Source of the DNA: Acidobacteriota bacterium
Lineage (GTDB): Bacteria; Acidobacteriota; Terriglobia; Terriglobales; Acidobacteriaceae
NCBI GenBank assembly: GCA_021846275.1
Contig: JAJZBZ010000001.1
Location: 310,001 to 374,000, forward strand
Direction of reading: 5' to 3'
Length of the DNA stretch: 64,000 nt
Shown here: positions 1 to 7,916 of the stretch, in pieces
Numbering within the stretch: position 1 is the stretch's first letter
Layout of the letters: each line of letters begins with the position of its first letter
Position numbers and translations under genes: made by a program
Notes under the pieces: generated by a model
What the model was told of the DNA's origin: nothing
Seen by the model: only the letters and a program-made list of their open reading frames with translations
Databases searched by the model: none

Positions 1-2
1 AA

Positions 3-1229
3 ATGCGAGCAAGGCTCGGCACCATGCTGTTCCTCGAATACTTCATCTGGGGAGCGTGGTACGTCACTGTGGCCACCTGGCTCACACTCTCACGACACTT
101 CAGCGGCGAGCAGGTTGGCCTGATCGTCGGCACCACCGCCATTGGTGCCATGATCGCACCGTTCTTCATCGGCCTCATCGCCGACAAATTCTTCGCTACC
201 GAGCGTCTTCTCGCAGTGCTGCACATCCTCGGCGCAGTTTTCCTGTTCGCTGCCTCCAACCTCACCGGCTTTCGGGATATCTACATCACCCTCCTGCTCT
301 ACTGCCTCTGTTTTATGCCCACATTGGCTCTTACCAATTCTCTAGCCTTCCGTCAGATGAGCAACACCGCGCAGGAGTTCGCGCCCATCCGCGTTTTGGG
401 CACGATCGGTTGGATCGCCGCCGGCCTGCTGGTCGGATACTTGCGCATCGAGAGCACCGCCCGCCCACTTCAGATCGCCGCCGCCGTATCGCTGCTCCTG
501 GGCATCTACTCCATCACGCTCCCCCACACGCCACCATTAGCCACAAAAGATATCTCCGCCGCTGCCGGCATCTTCCCTCGGCAAGTCCTCTCGATGCTGC
601 GCAAACGATCCATGGCGATCTTTATCGTTGCTTCGTTTCTGATCTGCATCCCGTTGCAGTTCTACTACGCCTTCGCCAATCTCTTCCTCAACGAGACCGG
701 CGTCCGCGACGCAGCAGCAAAGATGACGAGCGGACAGATGTCCGAACTCCTCTGCATGCTTCTGATCCCTTGGTTCTTCCGTCGGTTAGGCGTCAAATAC
801 ATGCTTGCATCTGGCATGGCTGCCTGGGTGCTACGGTATTTTTTCTTCGCCTACGGTAACGCAGGGGGACGCATATGGATGTTCTGGCTCGGCATCCTTC
901 TGCATGGCATCTGCTACGACTTTTTCTTTGTCACAGGCCAGATTTACATCGACCGCGAATCCCCAGCCACACTCCGTTCCGCCGCGCAAAGCCTCATCAC
1001 ATTCATCACCTATGGCGTGGGCATGTTTGTTGGTTCGTGGGTCTCCGGGGCTGTCGTTGAACATGACTCCGCATTCACCCGAGAGGGCACAATCACGCAC
1101 AACTGGCGATCCATCTGGATCTTCGCCGCACTCGCCTCCGGAATCGCTCTCATGATGCTGCTCGCCACCTTTTTCGAGCAACCTGAGCCGCTACCCAGCA
1201 GCGCTACTCGGCAGCAGTTACCCATTTGA
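3..1229 (+). CDS. MFS transporter, nucleoside:H+ symporter (NupG/XapB-like) family
   Basis: A 408-residue inner-membrane permease with about twelve hydrophobic segments. The N-terminus (LFLEYFIWGAWYVT) and the GLIADKFFATERLL loop match the NupG/XapB branch of the major facilitator superfamily, which imports nucleosides with protons. Length is normal for the family. The substrate is inferred from family resemblance only; sugar transporters are related. The first ATG is 3 bases into the window, so a few more residues could lie upstream. It converges on the DUF1080 gene. Confidence 0.8.
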   Translation: MRARLGTMLFLEYFIWGAWYVTVATWLTLSRHFSGEQVGLIVGTTAIGAMIAPFFIGLIADKFFATERLLAVLHILGAVFLFAASNLTGFRDIYITLLLYCLCFMPTLALTNSLAFRQMSNTAQEFAPIRVLGTIGWIAAGLLVGYLRIESTARPLQIAAAVSLLLGIYSITLPHTPPLATKDISAAAGIFPRQVLSMLRKRSMAIFIVASFLICIPLQFYYAFANLFLNETGVRDAAAKMTSGQMSELLCMLLIPWFFRRLGVKYMLASGMAAWVLRYFFFAYGNAGGRIWMFWLGILLHGICYDFFFVTGQIYIDRESPATLRSAAQSLITFITYGVGMFVGSWVSGAVVEHDSAFTREGTITHNWRSIWIFAALASGIALMMLLATFFEQPEPLPSSATRQQLPI

Positions 1230-1349
1230 GATTCAACAGGCACGGCATCCTGCAAAAAACCTCATGCATGATTACTCTGGACGGAGGTGGCAACCGCAGC
1301 ATGGGCCCGGTGTGGTTCAACTCAGTCCCCAATGCGATTGCTCTGCAAA

Positions 1350-2207
1350 TCAGGCAAGAGATCGGACTTCAATCCTCCGGAACCAAATCTCGGCAAACTC
1401 GATCTCGATGGCAATCTTTCCTCTGACCAGGGGAATAAATTTGCCTGAATTTGCTGGATCGGGCTGCTGAAGCATAGAGACGGTGTTCACTGTGCGCCCA
1501 TTGACGATGTGCGCTGAGCGATCACCCTGCCAGATGACTTCAACGACGTTCCAATCGTCGAGTTTTTCAAAATTACCATCCTTGATCTTTCGTCCGCCCG
1601 TAGGCTCCGGTAGAGCATTGCCATCACTGGCTGGTCTGGCCGGTTCATTCCACCCGTCTGGAGTGAGACCCTCACCAAAGAGTCCATTTTCATGCCGGTC
1701 CTGAACGCCTCGTATGCCGCCGACCAGGAAGTAATCTCCCACATCGCCTTCTTCAATCTGGCATTCGACCATGGTTGGCCAAACCGTGTCCGCGCCCACC
1801 AACCCGTACAACAGACCGTTGTCCCGCTTGCACAGGGTTCGCGGAGGGAATCGATTGACACCCCATTTGTACTCCACGCGAATATGGATGTTCTCAAATT
1901 CCTGGTTGGTTGCAATGTAGCCTGCTTCAGCGGATCCAACGGTGATTTCATTGCCCAGGATGTGCAGCATGCCGTCTTCGATAGTAACGATCTTCCGCTG
2001 CTCTGCAACGCCTTTGCCTGACTTCTGGAGCATCGTATACCAGCCACTGAGGTCGCGTCCGTTGAACAGAGAAATCCACCCGTCAGCGCCAGCCCGTGGC
2101 TGTGGCGATGAGGAGGCCATCGTCTGCGCCAGACTCAAAGGTTGCAATAACAACGAACTACCGACGATCGGTGCACCTGCTTGTATGAAGTCTCTGCGAT
2201 TGATCAT
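1350..2207 (-). CDS. DUF1080 (3-keto-disaccharide hydrolase-type) protein, Tat-exported
   Basis: A 285-residue protein opening with a twin-arginine leader (NRRDFIQAG followed by a hydrophobic run ending near LAQ), so it is predicted to be exported folded. The body has DUF1080 hallmarks: WISLFNGRDLSGWY near the start, a central GLLYGLVG stretch and a C-terminal EIWFRRIEVR strand of a concanavalin-like beta sandwich. Family members act on modified sugars or glycosides, and some are 3-keto-glucoside hydrolases; the substrate here cannot be read. The IS3 element begins about 100 bp upstream of its start, so its promoter region may be affected. Confidence 0.85.
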   Translation of the reverse strand: MINRRDFIQAGAPIVGSSLLLQPLSLAQTMASSSPQPRAGADGWISLFNGRDLSGWYTMLQKSGKGVAEQRKIVTIEDGMLHILGNEITVGSAEAGYIATNQEFENIHIRVEYKWGVNRFPPRTLCKRDNGLLYGLVGADTVWPTMVECQIEEGDVGDYFLVGGIRGVQDRHENGLFGEGLTPDGWNEPARPASDGNALPEPTGGRKIKDGNFEKLDDWNVVEVIWQGDRSAHIVNGRTVNTVSMLQQPDPANSGKFIPLVRGKIAIEIEFAEIWFRRIEVRSLA

Positions 2208-2362
2208 AGGCTCCTTGCTGCTTTTCGACTGCGCCTGAATATACCACCCTTCATTGGCAAAATATAGGGCTTCTCCCGGAATTTACCGGCTCCGGAGCGT
2301 GATTGCCGTTGACCTGCCCCCTGAGTTTTAGTCCATTGCGAGTGAGAGTTCTCCGCTAAATT

Positions 2363-2656
2363 GTGGTCAGAAGGCCCTGTGGAGGACAGAGGAAGAAGAG
2401 CCGTTTCAGCGAAGAGCGGATTGTAGGGATATTGAAGGAGTCGGAGGCAGGTGTTGGGACGTCGGAGGTTTGTCGCAAGCAGGGGATCAGCGAGCAGACG
2501 TTCTATCGCTGGAAGGCCGAGTACGGCGGTTTGGAAGTGAGTGAGGCGCATCGGCTGCGGCAGCTGGAAGAGGAAAACCGGAAGCTGAAGCAGTTGGTGG
2601 CCGAGCAGGCGCTGGACATCGTGGGTTTCAAGGAGGTGCTGGCAAAAAAATGGTAG
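2363..2656 (+). CDS. IS3-family transposase OrfA (HTH, leucine-zipper part)
   Basis: A 97-residue OrfA with the typical FSEERIVGILKESEAG opening, a helix-turn-helix (VCRKQGISEQTFYRWK) and a C-terminal coiled coil (LRQLEEENRKLKQLV) used for multimerisation and end binding. The annotated start is a GTG; an internal start closer to KKSRFSEE is possible. Its last codons run over a seven-A tract, which places OrfB in the -1 frame. Only 7 bases overlap OrfB. Confidence 0.88.
   Translation: MVRRPCGGQRKKSRFSEERIVGILKESEAGVGTSEVCRKQGISEQTFYRWKAEYGGLEVSEAHRLRQLEEENRKLKQLVAEQALDIVGFKEVLAKKW
2644..2650 (+). promoter_or_regulatory. Programmed -1 frameshift slippery site A AAA AAA between OrfA and OrfB
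   Basis: In the OrfA frame the bases read gcA AAA AAA tgg tag, a canonical X XXY YYZ heptamer just before the OrfA stop. OrfB lies in the -1 frame and its first ATG overlaps the last A of the run. This is the arrangement IS3 elements use to make a fused OrfAB transposase. I did not find an obvious downstream pseudoknot by eye. Confidence 0.7.
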
Positions 2657-3588
2657 GCTCGCAGGCCAGGCGAGAAGCCGTCGAGATATTTCGCGCAGCA
2701 GCGGAGTGTTCCCAGCGGCGAGCCTGCGGGCAGTTGGACATGGTGCGGGCGCTGATTCGCTATCAACCGCGTCCCACCCGATTTGCCGAAGCCAACGAGC
2801 GGTTGCGCATGCGTCTGCGCGAGCTGGCTGCGGAGCGGCGCAGGCGGGGATGCCGGCGGCTGCATGTTCTTCTCGAACGCGAGGGCTGGACGGTGAACAG
2901 CAAGCGGGTCTATCGAATCTATGTCGAGGGAAAGCTGAGGGTGAGTCGGCGCAGGCGCAGACGGCGTGCAAGCGCTGCGGCGCGTGTGCTTCTCGATGCT
3001 CCACGGCGCGGTAACGAGACGTGGACGATGGATTTCCTGCAAGACGCGCTGGCCTCGGGCCGCAAGTTGCGAACGCTGTCGATCAAGGATGCTTACACGC
3101 GGGAGATGCTGGCTATCGAAGTCGATGCTTCCTTGCCCGCACCGCGCGTGGTGCGGGTGCTGGAGAAGTTGCGGCAGCAGCGTGGACTGCCCGAGCGGAT
3201 CGTCATTGACAACAGAACCGAGTTCACCTCGAAGACGATGGACCAGTGGGCCTATGAGAACAAGGTCACGCTGCACTTCATCACGCCGGGCAGGCCGATG
3301 GAGAACGGCTACATCGAAAGCTTCCACGACAAGTTCCGCCAGGAGTGCCTCAACGAACACTGGTTTCTGACCCTGGACGACGCACGGAAGACAATTGAAG
3401 ACTGGCGAATCGACGACAACCAGGTTCGACCGCACAGCGCCCTCGGCTACAAGACGCCGGAGGAGTTTGCCGCTGGCTGTGCGAATGCGGAAAGCACAAA
3501 ACGCTTCCCACATTCGCACAGCCTCTACTACTGCGGGGATTTATCCCTGCTAAACTCAAACCCGGATGCTCTCACTTGCCCGGACTAA
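2650..3588 (+). CDS. IS3-family transposase OrfB (DDE integrase domain)
   Basis: A 312-residue rve-type integrase. An N-terminal HTH_21-like region (RRRGCRRLHVLLEREGW) precedes the catalytic core. The three acidic residues are in place: D in WTMDFLQD, D in VIDNRTEF and E in GYIESFHDKFRQECLN. The middle motif is DNRTEF where DNGTEF or DNGPEF is usual. The protein looks full length and probably active, made alone or as an OrfAB frameshift fusion. Confidence 0.9.
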   Translation: MVGSQARREAVEIFRAAAECSQRRACGQLDMVRALIRYQPRPTRFAEANERLRMRLRELAAERRRRGCRRLHVLLEREGWTVNSKRVYRIYVEGKLRVSRRRRRRRASAAARVLLDAPRRGNETWTMDFLQDALASGRKLRTLSIKDAYTREMLAIEVDASLPAPRVVRVLEKLRQQRGLPERIVIDNRTEFTSKTMDQWAYENKVTLHFITPGRPMENGYIESFHDKFRQECLNEHWFLTLDDARKTIEDWRIDDNQVRPHSALGYKTPEEFAAGCANAESTKRFPHSHSLYYCGDLSLLNSNPDALTCPD

Positions 3589-3616
3589 ACAAGGGGGGCA
3601 GGTCATTTGCAACCAG

Positions 3617-3754
3617 ATGGATTCGCGCTTCCAGTCTTTGAGCAGTGAAATGAGCACCCGCCATGACAGGGTTCACTCCGAGCTGCGCTCCCTGGACGGA
3701 GCCATCGGAGAACTCAAAAGGCGAATCGACACCATCACGAGACGAGAATCCTGA
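3617..3754 (+). CDS. Small coiled-coil protein or remnant beside IS3
   Basis: A 45-residue frame (start MDSRFQSLS) with heptad-like polar helix sequence and no membrane segment. It sits 12 bases outside the IS3 right end, and the open frame continues back into the element. It resembles the C-terminal tail of short coiled-coil proteins with repeated RFDAL/RID units. It may be the surviving 3' end of a gene that the IS interrupted. No function can be assigned. Confidence 0.35.
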   Translation: MDSRFQSLSSEMSTRHDRVHSELRSLDGAIGELKRRIDTITRRES

Positions 3755-3772
3755 TTCTTTCTATCCTTCTTT

Positions 3773-3796
3773 GAAGGCCCACTTCGGCGGGCCTTC
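3773..3796. terminator. Perfect 8-bp hairpin, possible bidirectional terminator
   Basis: GAAGGCCC and GGGCCTTC flank an 8-base loop. It lies after the small coiled-coil frame and before the IS630 element. There is no clear T-tract on either strand, so termination is a weak inference. Confidence 0.4.
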
Positions 3797-3830
3797 CATG
3801 AGAAGGCCGTGCTCAGTCAAGCACTTATTG

Positions 3831-4940
3831 ATCCGGCCCTGAGACATTGCTACGCAGCCGCATAACATACATCTTTCTGACCGAAGTAGTTTTCCACTCG
3901 CTCTGGCTGTTTCTGGATGCTGCGGAGGGCGCTGATTGCGGTGCGGGTGAGGGCCAGTTTGTTTCTTGCCGGAGCAGCTTGGGTGACGCGCTGCTTCAGG
4001 TCGGCGTTGAGCAACTCGTCCGGATTCAGCTCCGGCGAGTAGCTGGGCAGGTAGAAGACCGCGATCTTCTCTTCGTTGTCGGCGAGCCACTTCTTCACCG
4101 CCTTCGAATGATGCGCGCGCAGGTTGTACAGAATCAGGAAAACCCTCTTGTTTCGCCCATGCACGAGCCGCTTCAGGAAGCCGATCAGGATCGTCGCATC
4201 CAGCGCGCCGGAGAAGACCTTCCAGCGCATCTCGCCCTTGTTGGTCACCGTCGAAATCACGCTCAGCCTGGACCGATTGGCGTTGGCCACGACCACCGGA
4301 GTCTTGGCCTTCGGCGCATAACCGCGGCCACGCACATCATCCGAGCGCAGCCCGGTCTCATCGCCCCACTGAATCTCCGCACCCTCTGCTTTCGCGGCTG
4401 CGGCGATCTTCGGATACTCCTCGTTGACCCACTTCGCAACGGCTTCCGGCGACGGCTCATCGGCTTTCTTCAGCGGTCGCTGAGGCGTGAATCCCCAGCG
4501 CTTCAGGTACTTGCCCATATTTCGTACTGTCAGGCGAATGCCGAACACCGCCTCGATCAACTCGCTCACCGCCTGGCGCGTCCACAACGCGTAGGTCATC
4601 TTCAGCTGGTCGGGCGTACGATCCTGAATCAACTGCTGAATCTTCTTCTCCTGTTCGGCGGTCAACATGCGCCCGGAACCCACCGGACGACCGGCGCGAT
4701 GAATGTTCACCGCTTTCCAGCCGCCCCTGCGATAGGACTTGTGCGCTTCCACTACCGTGTGGGTGGAAAGCTCGCACTGACGAGCCACTTCCCGCACGGA
4801 AACTCCAGCTTCGCGCATCTTGACCGCACGACGCCGACGCTCGTTCAACGCCGACTCTGGCAACTTCCGCGAATCGATCTTCTCCATACCTTCTTAGACG
4901 CATAATCGCCAAGAAATGTTGCATACTATCTGGGCTGGAT
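3831..4940 (-). mobile_element. IS630-family insertion sequence
   Basis: About 1.1 kb around one transposase gene. Imperfect terminal inverted repeats are visible: ATCCGGCCCTGAGACATTGC at the left and, on the minus strand, ATCCAGCCCAGATAGTATGC at the right (14 of 20 identical). IS630 elements duplicate a TA target. I cannot place a clean TA on both sides, so the boundaries may be off by several bases. The transposase has lost a catalytic Asp, so the copy is probably immobile without help in trans. Confidence 0.75.
3850..4887 (-). CDS. IS630-family transposase with second catalytic Asp changed to Tyr
   Basis: A 345-residue protein. The N-terminal winged-helix part (VREVARQCELSTHTVVEAHK) binds DNA, followed by a DDE/DDD core. 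The first Asp is present (WGDETGLRSDD) and the final acidic position is present (SYSPELNPDE). The middle motif reads LILYNLRAHHSK, where IS630 members have LILDNLRVHH. The Tyr codon is at 4126-4128 (TAC), one base from GAC. The frame is otherwise intact, which suggests recent inactivation by a point mutation or a sequencing difference. Confidence 0.88.
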   Translation of the reverse strand: MEKIDSRKLPESALNERRRRAVKMREAGVSVREVARQCELSTHTVVEAHKSYRRGGWKAVNIHRAGRPVGSGRMLTAEQEKKIQQLIQDRTPDQLKMTYALWTRQAVSELIEAVFGIRLTVRNMGKYLKRWGFTPQRPLKKADEPSPEAVAKWVNEEYPKIAAAAKAEGAEIQWGDETGLRSDDVRGRGYAPKAKTPVVVANANRSRLSVISTVTNKGEMRWKVFSGALDATILIGFLKRLVHGRNKRVFLILYNLRAHHSKAVKKWLADNEEKIAVFYLPSYSPELNPDELLNADLKQRVTQAAPARNKLALTRTAISALRSIQKQPERVENYFGQKDVCYAAA

Positions 4941-5049
4941 AAGTAATTCATCGGGCGCTGTCCTCAACATCTGTATTTTGCTGTAGAGTGACTTTAACCA
5001 CAACAACGAGGCGCGAGAGGAGCACTCTTCGCCCGGAAGGTTTGTCTTC

Positions 5050-6222
5050 ATGAGCAGGATCACGTCCATCTTTTTTAAAGAGAACCGAAAAAATAGTGTT
5101 TCCAAATCGGAGAACCCCGGGCATATTGGATCGCTGGATGGCATCCGAGGCGTGGCTATTCTAATGGTTTTTGCCGAACATTATGGTGACATAGCGGAGC
5201 ATACCCATTCCGCGCCGCTCCTGTTCATACAGCATTTGAAATCGACTGGATGGCTTGGCGTCGATCTGTTTTTCGCACTTTCAGGCTATTTGATCACGGG
5301 CATTCTCTGGAAAACGCGATCCGACAAAAATCGCGCCCGGAATTTCTATGCCAAACGTGTTCTGCGCCTGTTTCCGGTCTATTACGGTGTGTGGTTTTTT
5401 CTGCTCTGTTACAGTGCAATTACATCTATTGATTGGAATCCTCGCGTTTTTTTGGAATATCTCCTGTACGCGGGAAATTTTGCCGCGCCCTACCATATAA
5501 ACATAGGCCCCTTTCAGATCGTACATTTTTGGTCTCTGGCGGTCGAAGAACAGTTCTATCTGATCTGGCCGCTGCTTCTTTGGAATATGCCCAGCAAAAA
5601 ATCTGCCATGCGCCTGCTCGCAGCTTTGTTTTCGGCTTCTGTCCTGATTAAAATTGCGTACTTGCTTTTACATGTGAATAATCATGCATATCATTATCTG
5701 CCAACGCACATGGAGGCAATTGCCTCAGGCTCGTTTATTGCACTGGCGAATGTGGAGCGGGCTGAAGTCTGGCAGCGCTATGCAAAGCTCGGACTCGTCA
5801 TTTCTTTACCAGCATTAATGATAGCGTTCGCTATATTCCATGGGCTTAATATGACGAAGCTTCCAGTGTTGATTGTAGCCTTTCCACTGGTTGCAATTGC
5901 CGCCAGTTCGTTGATCCTGCGCTCACAAAATCCAGATTCTTTCCTGTCATAACTGATGAACCTTCGCCTCCTTAAATTCTATGGCAAGGTCAGTTATGGC
6001 CTTTATATCTATCACAACTTATTACGCGATGTTCTTAAAAAACTGCTCTACACGCCGATTGACCATTTCCTTGGAAACCCTCTTCTTGCTGGAGCGATCT
6101 ACTTCCCGCTGGCGCTCATCTGCTGCACCCTGATCGCAGTTCTCAGTTTCAATTTTTACGAGAAGCCGTTTTTGAAACTGAAGCATAAGTTTGAAGACTC
6201 ACCTCGGACTCTGCATGTTTGA
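5050..6222 (+). pseudogene. Acyltransferase-3 (OafA/OatA-like) membrane protein, broken by an in-frame TAA
   Basis: Two ORFs, 5050-5952 and 5956-6222, are in the same frame and together give a 391-codon acyltransferase 3. Motifs: GSLDGIRGVAILMVF with the early His (AEHYGD), WLGVDLFFALSGYLITGIL, RVLRLFPVYY, FWSLAVEEQFYLIWP, and after the stop GKVSYGLYIYHNLL. Such proteins move acyl groups onto exopolysaccharide or cell wall sugars. The TAA at 5950-5952 removes the last helices. Base composition is clearly more AT-rich than the surrounding core genes, and the gene lies between two IS elements, which points to horizontal acquisition. Stop-codon readthrough is not excluded. Confidence 0.8.
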
Positions 6223-6276
6223 ACTTGGCATCTGATGGAGCAAGTATTCGATGGCGGGCCGGGGCGTTGTTGCGTG

Positions 6277-6305
6277 AGCCGCTCGAAGCGGCTTGAGCGA
6301 TTTTT
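6277..6305 (+). terminator. Hairpin followed by T5, downstream of the acyltransferase
   Basis: AGCCGCT-CGA-AGCGGCT forms a 7-bp stem with a 3-base loop. It is followed by TGAGCGA and then TTTTT. The position fits a terminator for the acyltransferase gene, although seven bases separate stem and T-run. Confidence 0.5.
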
Positions 6306-6446
6306 AGTAGCATTACTCTTTATCTACTAGAGCGTGTTTCATAAATAGATTCGGCCTCAAGCTAGGGACTTCCGGTGGGGTAGTGTCCAGAGTTTTTCGC
6401 ACTTTCGATTTTGCTTGTGATTCAGGAAGGTTGTTGGGTTGAAGTT

Positions 6447-6485
6447 GCTTTGCTTCTGGCCCCCCATGGGGGCCAGAAGCAAAGC
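6447..6485. repeat. Perfect 18-bp palindrome with 3-base loop at the 3' end of the IS256 transposase
   Basis: Left arm GCTTTGCTTCTGGCCCCC, loop CAT, right arm its exact reverse complement. It sits immediately after the transposase stop codon (minus strand), inside the IS end. The likeliest role is a strong hairpin ending transposase transcription or blocking read-through. On the minus strand it is followed by AACTTCAACCC, not a T-run, so factor-independent termination is uncertain. Confidence 0.7.
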
Positions 6486-6488
6486 GGG

Positions 6489-7781
6489 TCAGGCGATGGT
6501 CCGGACCTCGGCCAGCCGGTTCATCTGTAAATAGCGTTTGGTGCCCCACCTGGTCGCGGCCACATGTCGTAGGCGCGCGGCGACCAGCATCAGCGCCGAG
6601 TGGCCGTCAGGGAATGCGCCCACCACGCGCGTTCGTCGCCGTATCTTACGGTTCAGCCGCTCCATCGGGTTGTTGGTGCGGATCGAGCGCCAGTGCTCGG
6701 GCGGAAAGTCGTAGTAGCTCAGCGTCTCGCCCACTCCCGCTTCGACGATCTCCGCGGCCTTGGCCAGCTTCATCTCGCGCAGCTTAGCAACTACCTGGCG
6801 TGCTTTTTCTTTCGCCGCTTCGGCGTCTTCCTGCGCGTGGATCGCCTTCAGCATGGACGCCACCGCCTTCACCTTCCCGCTCGGCACCGCCGTCCACACG
6901 TTGCGATAGAAATGCACCACGCGGCGCTGCCACTTCGCTTCTGGATAAAACTCGGCCAGATTCTCCACCAAACCCAGGCACTTGTCGGAGACGAACAGCT
7001 CCACGCCCTTCAGCCCGCGCTGCTTCAACTCGCGCAAGAACGCCGTCCAACTCGGCCCATCTTCCCTGGCACCTTCGCTTACCCCCAGAATCTCGCGGTA
7101 GCCGCTCTGTGCCACGCCAATCGCAATCAGCACTGAGACGTTCTTCACCTCGCCGCCCCAGCTGCGCCTGAGCTACAGCCCATCGAGAAACACATACGGG
7201 AAGTCGCCCACCAGCGGCCTCTGCCGCCACTCGTCGATCTTGCCGTAGATCCTCTGGTTCAGTTCGCTCACCGTCGAGGCCGACACCCGCGTGCCCCACA
7301 ACGCTTGCGTGATGTCTTCCACACGCCGCACGCTCACGCCCGCCAGGTACATCTCAATCAGCGCTTCATCCACCGACGACTCACGGCGCCGGTACCGCTC
7401 GATGATCGCCGTCTCAAAGGGCAGCGTGCGCAGCTTCGGCACGGTCAGTGTCACTTCACCGGCCTCGGTCTGCAAATGCCGGTCGTAGCTGCCGGCACGC
7501 GTGTCCTTCCGGCCCTCGCTGCGCTCGTACCTGCGCGCCACGCATAGCCGGTCCGCCTCGGCATCAAGCAGCGCGTTCAACGTCTCCTCCACGGTCGACC
7601 GCACCACCTCGTCCAAATGCGCCTGAATGCGCCCCTCATCGATCTGAACTACGGGCCCCATCGCCGACACCATACCCCGACTCGTTCCAACTCCTGCTTC
7701 CACGGTTGATTCCATCGTCCTCGCTCCAGAGGTCTCGCTCCTCCTGCTTGTACCAACCTCCCAAGACCAATCGCAAATCAA
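6489..7781 (-). pseudogene. IS256-family transposase (Transposase_mut) interrupted by a TAG codon
   Basis: ORFs 7173-7781 and 6489-7148 are in one frame, separated by a TAG at 7173-7175. The reading is YVFLDGL-stop-LRRSWGGEVKNV; the family has DGLWLK/R at this place, so the change is most simply TGG to TAG. The first Asp (FLDG), second Asp (FVSDKCLG) and Glu (NNPMERLNRKIRRRTRVVG) are all present, so it was otherwise functional. The true start may be the internal Met before GPVVQIDEGRIQ. Confidence 0.85.
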
Positions 7782-7796
7782 TTGTGCGAAAAATAG

Positions 7797-7818
7797 CGTA
7801 CGTTATCCGTACGTTATC
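7797..7818. repeat. Two tandem copies of an 11-bp unit at the IS256 right end
   Basis: CGTACGTTATC occurs twice back to back, exactly at the estimated outer edge of the IS256 element. It may be part of the element's end, a target-related duplication, or the start of the phased boxes that follow. The unit itself holds the small palindrome CGTACG. Confidence 0.7.
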
Positions 7819-7826
7819 GATTCCAG

Positions 7827-7916
7827 TGGACGTGAATGGACATGTAAAGACGTAAAATGCAGCAATCCAGATGGATACGTATGATTCTATGGACGTTGGT
7901 AGACGTTCTTGGACAT
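7827..7916. promoter_or_regulatory. Two clusters of 10-bp-phased TGGACGT boxes, candidate integrase arm-type sites
   Basis: Cluster 1 has TGGACGT, TGGACAT and AAGACGT starting at 7827, 7837 and 7847. Cluster 2 has TGGACGT, TAGACGT and TGGACAT at 7890, 7900 and 7910. Spacing inside each cluster is exactly one helical turn, as in consecutive arm-type sites of tyrosine integrases. The second cluster ends 16 bases from the encoded CCA of tRNA-Ser, the usual place for an attachment site. No integrase gene remains between here and the IS256 element. The role is inferred. Confidence 0.5.

Larger units (their letters stand above)
2310..3605 (+). mobile_element. IS3-family insertion sequence, complete with terminal inverted repeats
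   Basis: The element is 1296 bp. Its left end is TGACCTGCCCCCTGAG and its right end, read on the minus strand, is TGACCTGCCCCCCTTG. The first 12 bases are identical and both ends share TTTAGTCC further in. It encloses two overlapping reading frames with IS3 OrfA/OrfB features. I could not see a target-site duplication: the 3-5 bases on each side differ. This suggests either an old insertion or a rearranged flank. Confidence 0.9.
6378..7808 (-). mobile_element. IS256-family insertion sequence, defective
   Basis: Contains one IS256 transposase pseudogene. The ends share TTTTTCGCAC on the left strand and the same ten bases in inverted orientation at 7784-7793, with weaker similarity outwards (GG.AT..GT.C) and inwards (GATTT). 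The outer limits are estimated from that match and are accurate to about 10 bp. No 8-9 bp target duplication is obvious. Confidence 0.65.

Noticed and set aside
2204-3004. 266-residue ORF on the minus strand across the IS3 element
   Set aside because: It is antisense to OrfA and OrfB, whose motifs are clear, and has no family features of its own.
2301-3615. Target-site duplication of the IS3 element
   Set aside because: The bases outside the two inverted repeats do not match at 3, 4 or 5 bp.
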